Part shown: positions 1 through 10,379 of the stretch, one piece after another | How positions within the stretch are numbered: position 1 is the stretch's first letter | How the letters are laid out: every line of letters begins with the position of its first letter | Assembly (NCBI RefSeq): GCF_002878395.1 | Contig: NC_061121.1 | Location: 16,306,059 to 16,370,058 of the forward strand | Length of the DNA: 64,000 nucleotides | From: Capsicum annuum | Lineage: Eukaryota; Streptophyta; Magnoliopsida; Solanales; Solanaceae | Direction: 5' to 3' | Notes under the pieces: generated by a model | Told to the model about the DNA's origin: nothing | The model's input: the letters and a program-made list of their open reading frames with translations, nothing else | The model's database searches: none | Translations under genes and position numbers: made by a program

Positions 1-628
1 ATCCATGAATGAAGATTATGCATACCTTAGTTCCTAATTTTACGAAATTTGATGGTTGAATTTCTTGAATTTGAATCTTCTATGAGAAACCCTAGTTTGT
101 TCTTGAGAGGATTTTGAGAAATAAGGGTGTATTTTGGTTCAAAATAGGTTAAATCCTGTGTTCATGAGTATATATAGTATGGGGGAAAAGGTCCATTTTG
201 CCCTCAAAACATAGAGCTGGAAGCTGGAAATTTTGGCAGCATGCGATGGAGCGTGCATCACATGCTCTATTCCTCCGCACTAGAGCATGTGTTGCATGCT
301 CTATCACATTCTAGAACCTGTGAGATGGAGCATGGATCGCATGATAATCGTATGATGCTACTTTTTCAAAATCCAAACATACCCTAAATGGATTTCAAAA
401 ATTCCAAAACTCACTTGGGATGTACTATTTTCTTACCATATTATAACACAACTTGAAAATTGCAAAACGGTGGTTGGTAAGGTCATCAAATAAATCACCG
501 AAGTTTGAAGGCTTAAAATGAGATTATGTTGAACACTTAGCTAAAATATTCTAACTGTTGGACCTTCTAAAGAGCTTTTAGGAGCTAAAAAAGCTAATTA
601 TCAACATAAGATTTTATGGGGTCTTACA
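1..628 (-). mobile_element. Element A, 3' LTR (left part cut by window edge)
   Basis: This is the downstream part of a minus-strand LTR. It ends at 628 with the terminal CA of GGGGTCTTACA (TGTAAGACCCC read on the minus strand), directly next to a polypurine tract. The same sequence recurs at 19220-19756 at the far end of element A, so the two are its LTR pair. The LTR is cut by the window edge inside a hairpin whose right arm occupies 1-9. A palindrome-rich GCATGC block lies at about 238-352 and a TATA-like box at 169-176. No protein is encoded. The partner LTR lacks about 95 bp present here at about 75-165. Confidence 0.88.
169..176 (-). promoter_or_regulatory. TATA-like box in the 3' LTR of element A
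   Basis: TATATATA lies about 450 bp inside the LTR (counted from its TG end on the minus strand), just after the palindromic U3 block and before the conserved leader hairpin. The same box is at 19296-19303 in the other LTR. The position fits an LTR core promoter; the assignment is inferred from sequence and place only. Confidence 0.5.
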
Positions 629-645
629 ATATCTCTCCCTTGGGA
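629..645 (-). other. Polypurine tract of element A
   Basis: On the minus strand this is CCCAAGGGAGAGATAT, directly upstream of the TG that opens the 3' LTR. This is the expected primer site for plus-strand DNA synthesis. Near-identical tracts adjoin the LTRs of K, L and C. Confidence 0.75.
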
Positions 646-977
646 ATATTAATCCTCAAATGAGACTGACTAAGACGGGAGAAAAGATAAATTGACATAC
701 ATACTGAACAAGTGAATCATGATTTCATGACTGATATGACTGATAAACTGAATATATATATATATCATACTGAACATGCATATCTGATGTATTTTTCACT
801 GATTCATGAATGCATGACTGAGATTTCTGATAACTGAGGTTCTCATGATGATAATTCATATCTGATGCATGATTATATAACTGAACTGATTCAAGAATGC
901 ATAAATGAGATACAATGTTACTTAGTACCGAGTTTATAAGGAATTCTAAATATAAAACTGAATGCTTAAGGAGAACA
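646..977 (-). other. Element A, region between pol and 3' LTR
   Basis: No gene is visible here. The stretch repeats the motif CATACTGAACATGCATATC and variants (near 755-865). The same type of repeat is found downstream of pol in element C (29390-29480) and in K (53660-53890). It probably represents the 3' untranslated part of the retrotransposon transcript. Confidence 0.55.
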
Positions 978-1175
978 ATTACCTTGAGGTCGGTCTGAGT
1001 TAGCGGAGAAGAGGTGAGGGTACTTGGTATGCATTTCTACTTCTGATTCCCAAGTATCTTCCTTAATGGACTGGTTCCGCCAAAGAACTTTGAATAGAGG
1101 GACTTTTTTGTTCTTCAGTGTACGAGTCTGATAGTCAAGAATTTTGACCGAAATATTCTCATAGGAGAGATTGTT
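978..1175 (-). pseudogene. Element A integrase C-terminal chromodomain (Tekay/Del type)
   Basis: On the minus strand the read is open over about 60 codons. It contains VKILDYQTRTLKNKKVP, then FKVLWRNQSI, then DTWESEVEMHTKYPHLF. This is the signature of the plant chromovirus chromodomain, with the aromatic W in VLWRN, the TWE motif and a terminal hydrophobic PHLF. In the family this domain sits at the end of integrase and is thought to steer insertion to heterochromatin. It is the best-preserved coding piece of A, although upstream integrase is broken. Similar pieces occur in L (58549-58740) and, frameshifted, in C (29090-29250). It places A in the chromovirus group, probably Tekay. Confidence 0.82.
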
Positions 1176-2270
1176 CTAAACATCAATGCTCTGAATAGGG
1201 ACTACGATTGATGGGTCACCTATTCACTTCTTAAGAAAAAAGACATGGAAGACTGGATGAACTAAGTCTATCTTTGAAGGCAACTCGAGCTCGTAAGCCA
1301 CCTAACTGAATCGACCGAGAATCTTAAAGGGACCGATATATCGGTGATTGAGTTTCCCTTTCTTGTCGAATCTGTTTAATCCCTTCATAGGAGAGATATT
1401 TAGATAGAAAAAGTAACCAATCTCAAACTTGAGATCCTTTCTGCATACATCTACATAAGACTTCTATCGGCTCTGAGCAGCCCGAAGTCATTCTCAGATC
1501 AACTGGACTTTCTTTAAGGCATCAAATACTAAGTCAAGCACTATGACTGAGGCCTCACTGACTTCAAACCAACCAACGTAAGATCTACATCTCCTAACAT
1601 AGAGAGCTTCGAATAGAGCCATCTGAATAATGGAATGATAGTTGTTGTATAATTGAAACTCAATTAAAAAAATATGGTCATCCCAACTACCCTTGAAATC
1701 AATTGTTCACGCCCTTAGCATATCTTCTAGAGTCTAAATTGTCATTTATTCTTGACCATCTGTATGAGGATGAAAGGTTGTACTGAAATGAACTTGGGTA
1801 CCAAGACCCTTTTGGAATGCTTTCCAGAAGTAAAAGGTGAACTGGGTACCTCTATCTGAGATAATACACAATGGAACACCGTGCAATCTGACCAACTCCC
1901 TGATATAGAGTTTGGCCTAATCCTCGGATGAATAAGAGGTCTGAACAAGAAGGAAATGAGCTGATTTGATCATTCTTTCTACAATGACCCAAACTGAATA
2001 ATCACAAAGTCCATGTTCACTTCTTCCCACTTCCAAGTAGGAATGGTGAACTCCTGTATGGAACCACTAGGCTTCTGATGCTCTATCTTAACCTACTAAC
2101 ATGTAGAGCACTTAGCCATAAACTCTGCAATATCTCCCTTCATCCCACTCCACTAATAGATCTCCCGCAAGTCGCGGTACATCTTAGTGGACCTTAGATG
2201 AATAGAGTAGCGCGTATCATTTGCTTCTGCAAGAATTCGATGCCTCAGTCATCTACACCTGGAACACACA
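1176..2270 (-). pseudogene. Element A integrase remnant
   Basis: On the minus strand the zinc-binding N-terminal region can be read near 2110-2215 (RYSIHL then MYRDLREIY then KGDIAEFMAKCSTC). The catalytic core follows near 1660-2030 (VNMDFV, CIISDRGTQF, TLEDMLRA). The core carries a short deletion and a frameshift just after the first catalytic Asp. The position of the third catalytic residue, Glu of the D,D-35-E triad, is a stop codon near 1741. The GPF/Y-like segment (HRYIGPFKILGRFS) lies at about 1300-1360. Integrase inserts the cDNA into the genome; this copy cannot be active. An open frame in this region (1742-1948) is only a shadow of the real frame. Confidence 0.8.
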
Positions 2271-2930
2271 GATGACCCTGACAACGTAGAACACTATCTT
2301 CCCCTTCAGAGAAAACCTCTACTTTCTGATCTTTGACTAAACCTTTTAACTTGACTAGGTTGGGATCTCTATCTTTCTTTTCTTTCACCTCGGAAACTAG
2401 TGATGGTTTTGAACTACTTTGAACCTGTACATCTCCCTCTCCTGTATCGACTAAGTGAACACCTAGTCTTGTAAGCTGATGGAATTCTTGAGCTAAAATC
2501 TTCTTACTACCTTCAACATGAGCAACACTACCCATGGATAGTCTACTAAGAGCATCGGCTACTACATTGGCCTTGCCTGGATGATAAAGGATACTTATGT
2601 CATAATCTTTCAAGAGCTCTAACCACCTTCTTTAATAAATATTGAGATCTTTCTAAGAAAAGATATACTGAAGAATCTTATGATCTGTGAACACATCTAC
2701 ATGAACTACGTAGAGATAACACCTCCAAATCTTTAACTAAATACTATGGCTGCTAACACAAGATCATAAGTAGGATAATCTTCTTATGGTGCTTTAACTG
2801 TCTGGAGGTGTAAGCTATGAACTTACCATACTACATGAGGACATAATCCAAATCTACTCTAGATACATCATAAGACATTATGAACCCATTTGGACCATCT
2901 GGTAAATTAGAACTTGAGCTGAGGTGAGTC
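2271..2930 (-). pseudogene. Element A RNase H remnant and link to integrase
   Basis: The minus strand at 2245-2613 is one open stretch of 122 codons. It contains [20 protein letters not shown] then [11 protein letters not shown], the end of the RNase H domain in chromovirus pol, including the conserved D of ADALSR. Upstream, at about 2750-2890, the first RNase H motif can still be read as SYDVSRVDLDYVLM (the usual form is CDASRVGLGCVLM), followed by a mutated AYTSRQLK. The enzyme degrades the RNA strand during reverse transcription. Stops and missing bases separate the blocks, so the domain is a relic. Confidence 0.8.
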
Positions 2931-4030
2931 GAGTCTTCAACTCCTAAAAACTCATCTGGAAAGGATCTAACCACTGAAACTTGACCTTCTTCTGAGTCAA
3001 TCTAGACATAAGGGATACAATAGAATAAAATACCTCAAAAACCATCTGTAATAGCCATCCAAACACAAAAAACTCCTGATATCTGATGGAGAGACAAGGC
3101 GAGGCCAGTTTCTTACCACTTTGGTATTTTGATGTTATATTCTAATTCTATCACTGAAAATGATATGACCAAGGAATGCTACTGACCTTAGCCAAAATTT
3201 GTACATACTGAATTTGGCAAATAACTGATGATTTTTGAGAGTCTGAAGAACAATTCTGAGATGGTCTGCATAATCACACTCGCTGTGGGAGTAAACAAGG
3301 ATATCATCTATAAAGACTATGATAAACATGTCCAAGTACAGCTTGAACACCCTGTTCGTCAAGTACATGAAAGCTGTTGGGGCATTAGTAAGACCAAAGA
3401 ACATGACTAAGAATTTATATTGACTATACTTAGTATGGAAAGCTATCTTTGGGATATCACATTCTCTGACTCTGAGCTGATAATAGCCTGATCTGAGGTC
3501 TATCTTAGAGAAATAAATAGTACCCAAAAGTAGGTCGAATATGTCATCGATTCTGGGAAGTGGATACTTGTTCTTGACCATAGCTTTGTTGAGCTAACGA
3601 AAGTCAATGCACATTCTGAGAGAACCGTCTTTCTTTTCCATGAATAAGATTAGTGCACCCCACGAGGACACACTGGGCCTGATGAATCTCTTATCTAAGA
3701 GATCCTTCAATTGTTCTTTCAATTCACTAAGCTCTGCTAGTACCATTTTGTATGGAAAAATAGAAATAGGCTGTGTCTAGAAGAAGATCAATGCCGAAGT
3801 CTATTTCCCTTTCGGGAGGAATTCCTAGAAGATCTTTGCGAAAGACATCTGAATATTCATTCATGACTGGGACTGATTCAACACTGGGAGTTTTGGAAGA
3901 ATATTCCTTAACATGAACAAGGAGATAGACACACCCCTTAGATATCATTTTCCTTGCTCGAAGGTAGAAAACAAGCTGACCTTTGAAAGTTGAAGTACTA
4001 CCCCTCCACTCTAAGATGGGTTCATTCAAA
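2931..4030 (-). pseudogene. Element A reverse transcriptase remnant
   Basis: Read on the minus strand. The linker after protease contains VMNEYSDVFRKDLLGIPPER and EIDFGIDLL (about 3780-3870). RT motifs follow: [60 protein letters not shown] and the catalytic box [10 protein letters not shown] (about 3270-3300). The core from 3581 to 3135 is uninterrupted for 148 codons and keeps both aspartates of the catalytic box. A stop interrupts the frame at DFR*LNK near 3595. In the family this enzyme copies the element RNA into DNA. The motif wording is typical of plant Ty3/gypsy chromoviruses. Confidence 0.88.
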
Positions 4031-4059
4031 AACTAATACTAGACTATTATATTTCTACA

Positions 4060-4420
4060 GTCAACTATGGCATAGAAAGAATGAAGACAATCTATGTCAA
4101 TAATGACTCAATATCAGTCATTTCGAACTTGACTAAATCTGCTGAAGTGACTTTCTGGAATGTCATAACCAGGCAGTTCCTGTATACCCGCCAGGCTATG
4201 ATTGTTTTACCCACTAGGGTAGAGACTAAAAAGGGCTTTACTAGAATTTTAGGACTGACTCCAAAATCGCCTGCTATGTAAAGAGTAACAAAAGACAAGG
4301 AAGCACCTAGATCTAGCAAAGCATAAGCAGGCACATGAAAGATATATAATGTACCAGTAACTACATCAGGAGAATTTTCCTGATATTACCGGGACTGGAG
4401 AGCAAAACTTCTATTTGAGC
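4060..4420 (-). pseudogene. Element A aspartic protease remnant
   Basis: On the minus strand, 4334-4092 is open and contains AYALLDLGASLSFVTLYIA. This is the active-site loop of the retroviral-type protease; the family form is ALLDPGASLSFVTP, here with Pro changed to Leu. The downstream segment (RVYRNCLVMTF then LVKFEMTDI) matches the rest of the fold. The protease would cut the gag-pol polyprotein. It adjoins the zinc knuckle of gag and precedes the RT linker, the normal order. Confidence 0.75.
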
Positions 4421-4499
4421 TTTGCCCACTAGTAGCACTGGAGGTTGCACCCTGCTGGTTTGAGAAACCAAATTGAGCTGGGGATGGTTCTGTGGACCC

Positions 4500-5605
4500 T
4501 GAGGACTTGGCTAAGGATAATCTCTGACTCTATGGCCTGGCTTTCCATATCCAAAACAAAAACCATTACCCTCTCTACAAATATCTGATACTGCTTACCA
4601 CAAGTCTGACAAAATAGATATATGCAAGCACTACTAACACTGCCCTGAGGCTTAGATCCTAGCGCTCTGTCTCTGTTGCTATCTCTAAACTTAGGAGTTG
4701 GAGCACTAGCTGAAGAAGGAGGTGGAACTGATGACTTAGGATGAAACTGAGAATAGTTTTCTCCTTCTAATTTGGGCTGAGCAAAGTTAAAACTACCTGA
4801 CCTCGCTCTCTTATTTTATCTCTCTCTCATCTTAATCTTGTGCTCCTCTATCTACTGAGAATATTTCATAAGCCTGGCTAAAGTCATGTCACTATTTAGC
4901 ATCGCGGATCTGCATTCATTATCCACACTATCATTTACCCCTAAAACATACTTACTCATCTTAGCCCTGCTATCTGTAACCACGTGAGGGGTATATCTGG
5001 CTAATTGAGTAAACTTAATAGAATACTCTTTCACCATCACATTTCCCTACCTGAGGTTGATAAATTCTAACATGAGTAAACTTAATAGAGTACTCTTTCA
5101 CCATCACATTGCCCTACCTGAGGTTGATAAATTCTAACACCATAGACTTTTTCGGCTCTTAGAGAAAGAATCTATCTAAGAATACAGTGACAAACTCCTC
5201 CCACTCTATAGGACCTGCATCATCTGACCTCCCTGACTTCCACTATTTAAACCAAGTATGAGCCACATCCTGTACCAAATATAAAACTAGCTCAACACTC
5301 TCAACATCAGTAACCCCTTTGATGTCTGTAACCTTTTAAACATAATCAATGAATTCCTGAGGGTCCTCATTTGATTTAAACCTAAAAAAGGAAGGAGGGT
5401 TTATTCGGGTAAAGTCCCAAATCCTAGATGCAACTGAATTAGCCACTGGGTTGGCTAGAAAAACAACTGGTCATTCATTCTGAGTAGCTACTGACTGAGC
5501 AAGAGTAGTGAATGAAGCTCTGAACTCTGCATGAGAAATATGTTTGCCCAAAGGATCTTTGGGCTAAGGGGCTGGCTGATTTCCATTTTTTATCTTGGGA
5601 GGCAT
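4500..5605 (-). pseudogene. Element A gag remnant
   Basis: The start ATG is at 5605 on the minus strand (MPPKIKNG...). It is followed by typical gag text (HAEFRASFTTLAQSVATQNE, then RINPPSFFRF, then DPQEFIDYV), with the first in-frame stop about 90 codons in. More gag is at 4852-5040 (YSIKFTQLARYTPHVV). The zinc knuckle at about 4518-4575 reads CFGYGKPGHRVRDYP: it keeps the first Cys and the His, but two Cys have become Tyr. A 67-bp stretch is duplicated in tandem at 5007-5073 and 5074-5140, which breaks the frame. Gag forms the virus-like particle; this copy is dead. Confidence 0.78.
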
Positions 5606-5813
5606 GTTCTATAGAAGAAAGGGCAAAATGGATTAGACTAAGAGACTAACTTAAGATTATGGTCACTGGCATGACATGAATTATAAAAGAAGGGAAATTG
5701 TTCCTAAAATATCTTATAGCCTCCTGTACATAAATATGGCGTGCAACAAACCCATGTACAAGACTCTACTAAATGTGGTCTTTGAACTTCCTGGGACACT
5801 ATTGAACCTTAGT
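5606..5813 (-). other. Element A 5' untranslated leader
   Basis: Non-coding stretch between primer site and gag ATG. Parts of it (AGAAGGGAAA, then GCAAGACTCTACTA, genomic strand) recur in the leader of element J at 48060-48160. This indicates that J descends from the same lineage even though it has lost gag. Confidence 0.6.
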
Positions 5814-5825
5814 ATCTGATACCAA
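5814..5825 (-). other. Primer-binding site of element A (initiator tRNA-Met)
   Basis: Minus-strand TGGTATCAGAT starts 4 nt inside the LTR boundary. The 3' end of plant initiator tRNA-Met pairs with TGGTATCAGAG, so one position has drifted. Elements C and J carry the same site at the same distance. Confidence 0.8.
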
Positions 5826-5828
5826 GTT

Positions 5829-6808
5829 TGTAATGCCTCAAGCTTGGTACCCAAAATGCTACACAGTGCCTATGACCCTGAAGGACCGCAACCTAACAAA
5901 TGACTGATATTTGTACCTATACACTGCATAATATATGTATATAAATGTGGAAATAAAGGATGATAGTCCATAAGGTTCAATACTATAATAAAATTGATAA
6001 AACATAACATCTGAGTGGGGTATCAAATACCTAAAACAACTGAAATAAACATTCTGAAACATGATAGTCTGGAAGGCCTCTAACTGCCTGAATAAAGAGT
6101 TGATGGGACATGTCCCCAACTAACTCCAGCTACTAAAATAAACTGATTACTGAAATGATAAAATAATATTCATGTCCTCAGAGAATGAGGACTCACTGCA
6201 AAGTCTGACTGTGGAAAATGGATGGCTACTGAAGATCTGGAGCTCATGCATCTGAACGTATGGTATAGAATAAAACACCATAACGCGAATGCGTCAATAC
6301 TATTGAATGTATTGGTACGCATATGAGGTAGGCTAAATGCAAAGGTTCATATGCATAAGTAATACAAACTGACTGTCTAACATGAACGTGAGAATACATG
6401 CATGAATACATAATAACTATGACTGAGTTCATGATAACATGATTACTGAGTCTGAGTACTGATAACATGAGTTACTAATAACTGATATAATTGATACTGA
6501 GTAACTATATCATACAGTATAGGTTCTAATGGAACTAGCTGAGTTCCGTACTATTTTGAGTTAACTGTATTTGACAGTCCTAAAATCTAAAGAACTATCT
6601 GAGTTCTTTTATTGAGACTGATACTGAAACTATGGTAATTATTCATCTAATCGATATGCCCCAAGTAATGCATTATAGCTGAGTTGGGGTCAAATCTATA
6701 ACCCAGATTGGAAGGGTGTCAATACCATACCACTGGTAAGAACAACTTTGAGTGGCCCTCATATACTAGGTTACTCTAATGAGAATGGTGGGACCCTCAT
6801 ATAGCAGG
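5829..6808 (-). mobile_element. Element A, 5' LTR, first part (before nested element B)
   Basis: This LTR part starts at 5829 (TGTAATGCCTC genomic; GAGGCATTACA at the LTR end on the minus strand), right after the primer site. It holds the block with TGATGGGACATGTCCCCAAC (about 6101-6120), which recurs in all the chromovirus LTRs of this window. It is interrupted at 6808 by element B and resumes at 18294. The five bases before B (GCAGG) and after it (ACAAG) look like a target duplication with two G-to-A changes. Confidence 0.87.
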
Positions 6809-8861
6809 TGTAGACACCTAATTTTGTCCCTCCTGGAGTCCAGTTTTATCAATTTTTAGCTCACCTTACCACTCACCCTTACCCGTATAATTATACTCCA
6901 CAAAATGACAAATATAACAACCCATAACAAATTTTACCTTATTTTAATCCTATCGTAACAACCTCTCTAATTAAAAGTGGACACCTCACCACCCCACACT
7001 CCTATATCCACGTGGCCCCCCTTTTACTTCACATTTTAATCCCCCTTTAACAGAATAAAGTAAAAGAATTCTTCCATTTCCATTCCATGGATATATATAT
7101 GTCCACATAGTAACTGCATACACAGATCACCCCTCACAGAAATTCCATCACAAGACAATACAATTCACAATCCATTTTTTTCATCATCCACAAAACAATA
7201 TATACACAAGAATCCTACACAGTACATACTCTTGATTACCATATTCACATACATACACACACAAAATATACCCAGGACTCTCTTCTTCTATGTGGGGAAG
7301 ATATACTTTCCACAATCAGAGATTCCATAGAATTCATTAATATACCACCACCACGGACCTTGAAAAATAATAATAGCATATACACACACAAAATACATGG
7401 GTACCCATTCACGCATATACCACAGTCTTCTCAACAAGTAACCAATTTCCATCTATTCACAATACACACAGCCACACAGTGAGAGATAGAGAGAGAACAG
7501 AAGGTAATGAAGAGAGAGAAGATAAGAGAGTGAAATCGAGAGAGAAGTGAGAGATTGATGGGGAGAGAGAGAACAGGGTAAATATGAAAGTTCAAAATTC
7601 GACCTATTTTCTTTGATCTCTACCATTGCCAAGCTCACCGGCGCTCTGGGGTCATGAAAATATTAGTTCCGGCGACCAACACCTCAAAAATAGCCCAAAA
7701 CGCCTAGGAATCCACCAGAATCTGTTCGGATTTCTCTCTGTCTCATGATTTTTAGTTTGGAGTTGGCTAGTTTGAGGTTTTATCTAAGGTTTTTGGATCT
7801 GGTTACATGTTCTAATAGCGCAATTTGGCATAATAAAAGCTTCAATCAAGGTAAAATTCTATTCCTTCTCTTCTTTATTTCGTTGTTTATCATGTTCAAT
7901 ATTATGAATCGAATACGATGTATTGGTTGATCTGTGATGATGTGAATTTTTGTTCCTTTTGATTTGGTATTTCATTTTCTTGATCATGGTTTGATTATGG
8001 TTTGTGTGATAAAATAATATCTTATTAATGATTAAGTTGGATTTTGGGGAGAAAGATCAAAAATTGTTAAAAGTGAATATTGATTTATGTTGGTTTAGAG
8101 ATGATTGCCTAATTCGGAATGTATGTAGACTCTATTATGTTTGATAGTACCGTGTTTAGGCTGCAGATTGTTAGGCAAACGATAGGGGTAGGCAAACTTA
8201 CAGATTGTGAAATTGGTGAAATATTTGAGATATGTGTTGAATGGTTTTATTTACCGCATTTGAATCAATTGTATTCATTTATCCAGGGAATGCCCTGAAG
8301 TCATTTGTATATATTTATCGAGGAATGTACCGAGGTTTCTTATACCCAAAGGATATTCGTGATGAAGGCCCGAGGCATCGGGTAAAGCATTGGAGCATAG
8401 TTTAGGATTAGTGTAGGTTTACCTTTTAGTACTTTTTTTATTTTGGGTTGTAATAGTTGGACTAGACATTATATTTTTGGATTTATTTTGTTTCATATGT
8501 TTGATTGATTATTTTATGTGTTTTGTGTGGTTATACATTTATAATTTCAAATTAGTCGATATGCTCCACCAAGCGACCATGGTTGAACCATGGGATCGAT
8601 GGGTGCCTAGCACCTTCCCCTTGATCAATAGAATTTCTTAGCCAAAATCTCTGTTTGTAAACTACTCTTAAAGAGTCAAATCATTTTGGAAAGGATTTTC
8701 CAAAGGTGACTTGGCACACCGGATTATGCCAAGTGGCGACTCTAAGTTTTGAATATAATGAATTCTCTTCGAAACAATTTTTAATCTTTTGTCACCTCAA
8801 TAAATAAAAATCCTTTCAAACTTGAAATCAATTTCTTTTTGGTTAAAAAAGGGTTGTGACA
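6809..8861 (+). mobile_element. Element B 5' LTR
   Basis: It starts TGTAGACACCTAATTTTG and ends AAAGGGTTGTGACA. It matches 16253-18293 along its length. A TATA-like run (GGATATATATATG, about 7088-7100) is followed by a GA-rich block at 7480-7575. The 3' third holds CACCGGATTATGCCAAGTGG near 8716, shared with the partner LTR. No coding region is seen; the small open frames within it are by chance. Confidence 0.9.
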
Positions 8862-8865
8862 GATC

Positions 8866-8883
8866 TGGCGACTCTGCTGGGGA
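8866..8883 (+). other. Primer-binding site motif of element B
   Basis: TGGCGACTCTGCTGGGGA lies 4 nt after the LTR end, the normal place for the primer site. I recall this sequence type as the primer site of Ogre/Tat elements, which are reported to use a tRNA-Arg. I could not match it to a particular tRNA from memory, so the tRNA is left open. Confidence 0.7.
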
Positions 8884-10379
8884 TTTTTTAGAATTCGAGC
8901 TAATTTTTGGAGTTATATCAGCTTAGTTTGGCACTATAGATGTATATACATTTTGTTTGTCTTGTTTTGTTTTATTGTTTATTATTGTTGAGTGCCTATG
9001 TTCTCTTTGTTTACAGTTTTTATCTTGTGTGTTACTACTTTATATCTAGCATCATGTGCATGACCTGAGTCATTCTTTTTGCGACAAGTCCGTAGTACAT
9101 GTGTTGTACACGACCTCTAGTTGAGTCACCCTTATTTTAGGATGGGAAGCCGTTGGTGTTATGGAGTGGGTGGAAAGCTCTCACAGCCACTATCGACCAT
9201 ATGCCCCCCCCGAACAACCTTGTTAGTGGACCCCAACATAGGTCAGCCTTTAGGTCATGCTTATCTGCATCATATTGAGACTTAGCGAGACCCACGCATC
9301 CCTTTGTAGGAGACTCACCGCTAAAGCATCCCTGCGTTCTAAATGTTGTATCTCTGAGGGTAACATGATCATTTGACAGACCAATTTGGAGAAAGCATGT
9401 GTTAGAAGTAAAGTGTGTAGACAAGAAAGTGTTGAAAAAAAGAGAAAAAAAGAAAAGTGAGTCGAAAAGAAAAAACAAAGTTTCGTAAGTTTTTAGAGTT
9501 CATTCAGACTTTTGACTCTTTTTCACAATCCAAAAGTTCAAAAGTTTTTTTTTACCTTTCGCACTAATTTTCTCAAAAACATCAAAAAGATTTTTCATTT
9601 TTTCCTTTATCATGCATTCGTAATTCGAAAATTTCATAACAAAAAAATCAAATAGGAGCTTTTTATAAAAGAAAAATTCAAAAAATGGTAGTAGTTGTGT
9701 TCATTTCTTAAAATAAAAATACCAAAAAAAATTTCCTTTCGTAGTTGTTGGTGTCAGTTTTATGTGAAGTGGCAAATGAAAAAACTCAAAAATATTTTAT
9801 CACGTTGTTCATCATTTGTCTTTGGTCGTATCTCTTTAAGTCATGGTCTAGCTTGTTATTTAATCCTTAATTGTCCAATTTGGGATGAACTATGCACCCC
9901 TGATTCTCCTATCCCAGGAGTGAGATATGTAGGCAATCTATTGTTGGTTCGGGGATCTTATTTTAAAAAATCTAAAAGATTTTCTTCACTCTCCATTTAG
10001 AGTAGGTGTCATATGCATCTTCAAAAGAAAACTACAAAAAATGATTTTTCTTTAATAGGTTCAAGTTTTATTTTCATATGAAATTAAAAATCAAAAACCC
10101 AAAAAGATTTTCCTTTGGTAATCATAGGTTTCATTTTGTATAGGGAGTTTAAACTTGAAAAATGCAAAAAGATTTTCATCAATTCTCTTGATAATTTGTT
10201 ATTTCCTTTTCTTTTTAAAGTTTCAAGAAAAAGAAAAAAAAAGAAAAAAAAGAAAAAAAGAGTTTTGAAAAAGAGTTGCACTCTAACACATTTGTTATCT
10301 CTTGTTCAGTTAGTTTAAGGTGGTTGGTTTGTGGCATTTCAGCTGGTCCTCCATATTGCACCAAGTCACAGAGAAATTT
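8884..10379 (+). other. Element B leader, non-coding
   Basis: The 1.5 kb between primer site and gag has no credible gene. It holds T- and A-rich runs, an (A)nG tract at about 10215-10262, and a copy at about 9900-9960 of a motif (CTGATTCTCCT then TGAGATATGTAGG then GTTCGG) that returns at 13200-13260 and, weaker, at 16090-16145. Long leaders are normal in Ogre/Tat elements. Open frames here on either strand are low-complexity. Confidence 0.65.

Noticed and set aside
1742..1948. 68-codon minus-strand frame as a gene
   Set aside because: It is in the wrong frame; integrase text is read in another frame over the same bases.
9137..9478. 113-codon minus-strand frame in the element B leader
   Set aside because: It lies antisense to the element, begins in low-complexity poly-Phe text and shows no known domain.
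10084..10318. Open frames on both strands rich in Lys or Phe
   Set aside because: They come from the (A)nG tract in the leader of element B and have no domain.
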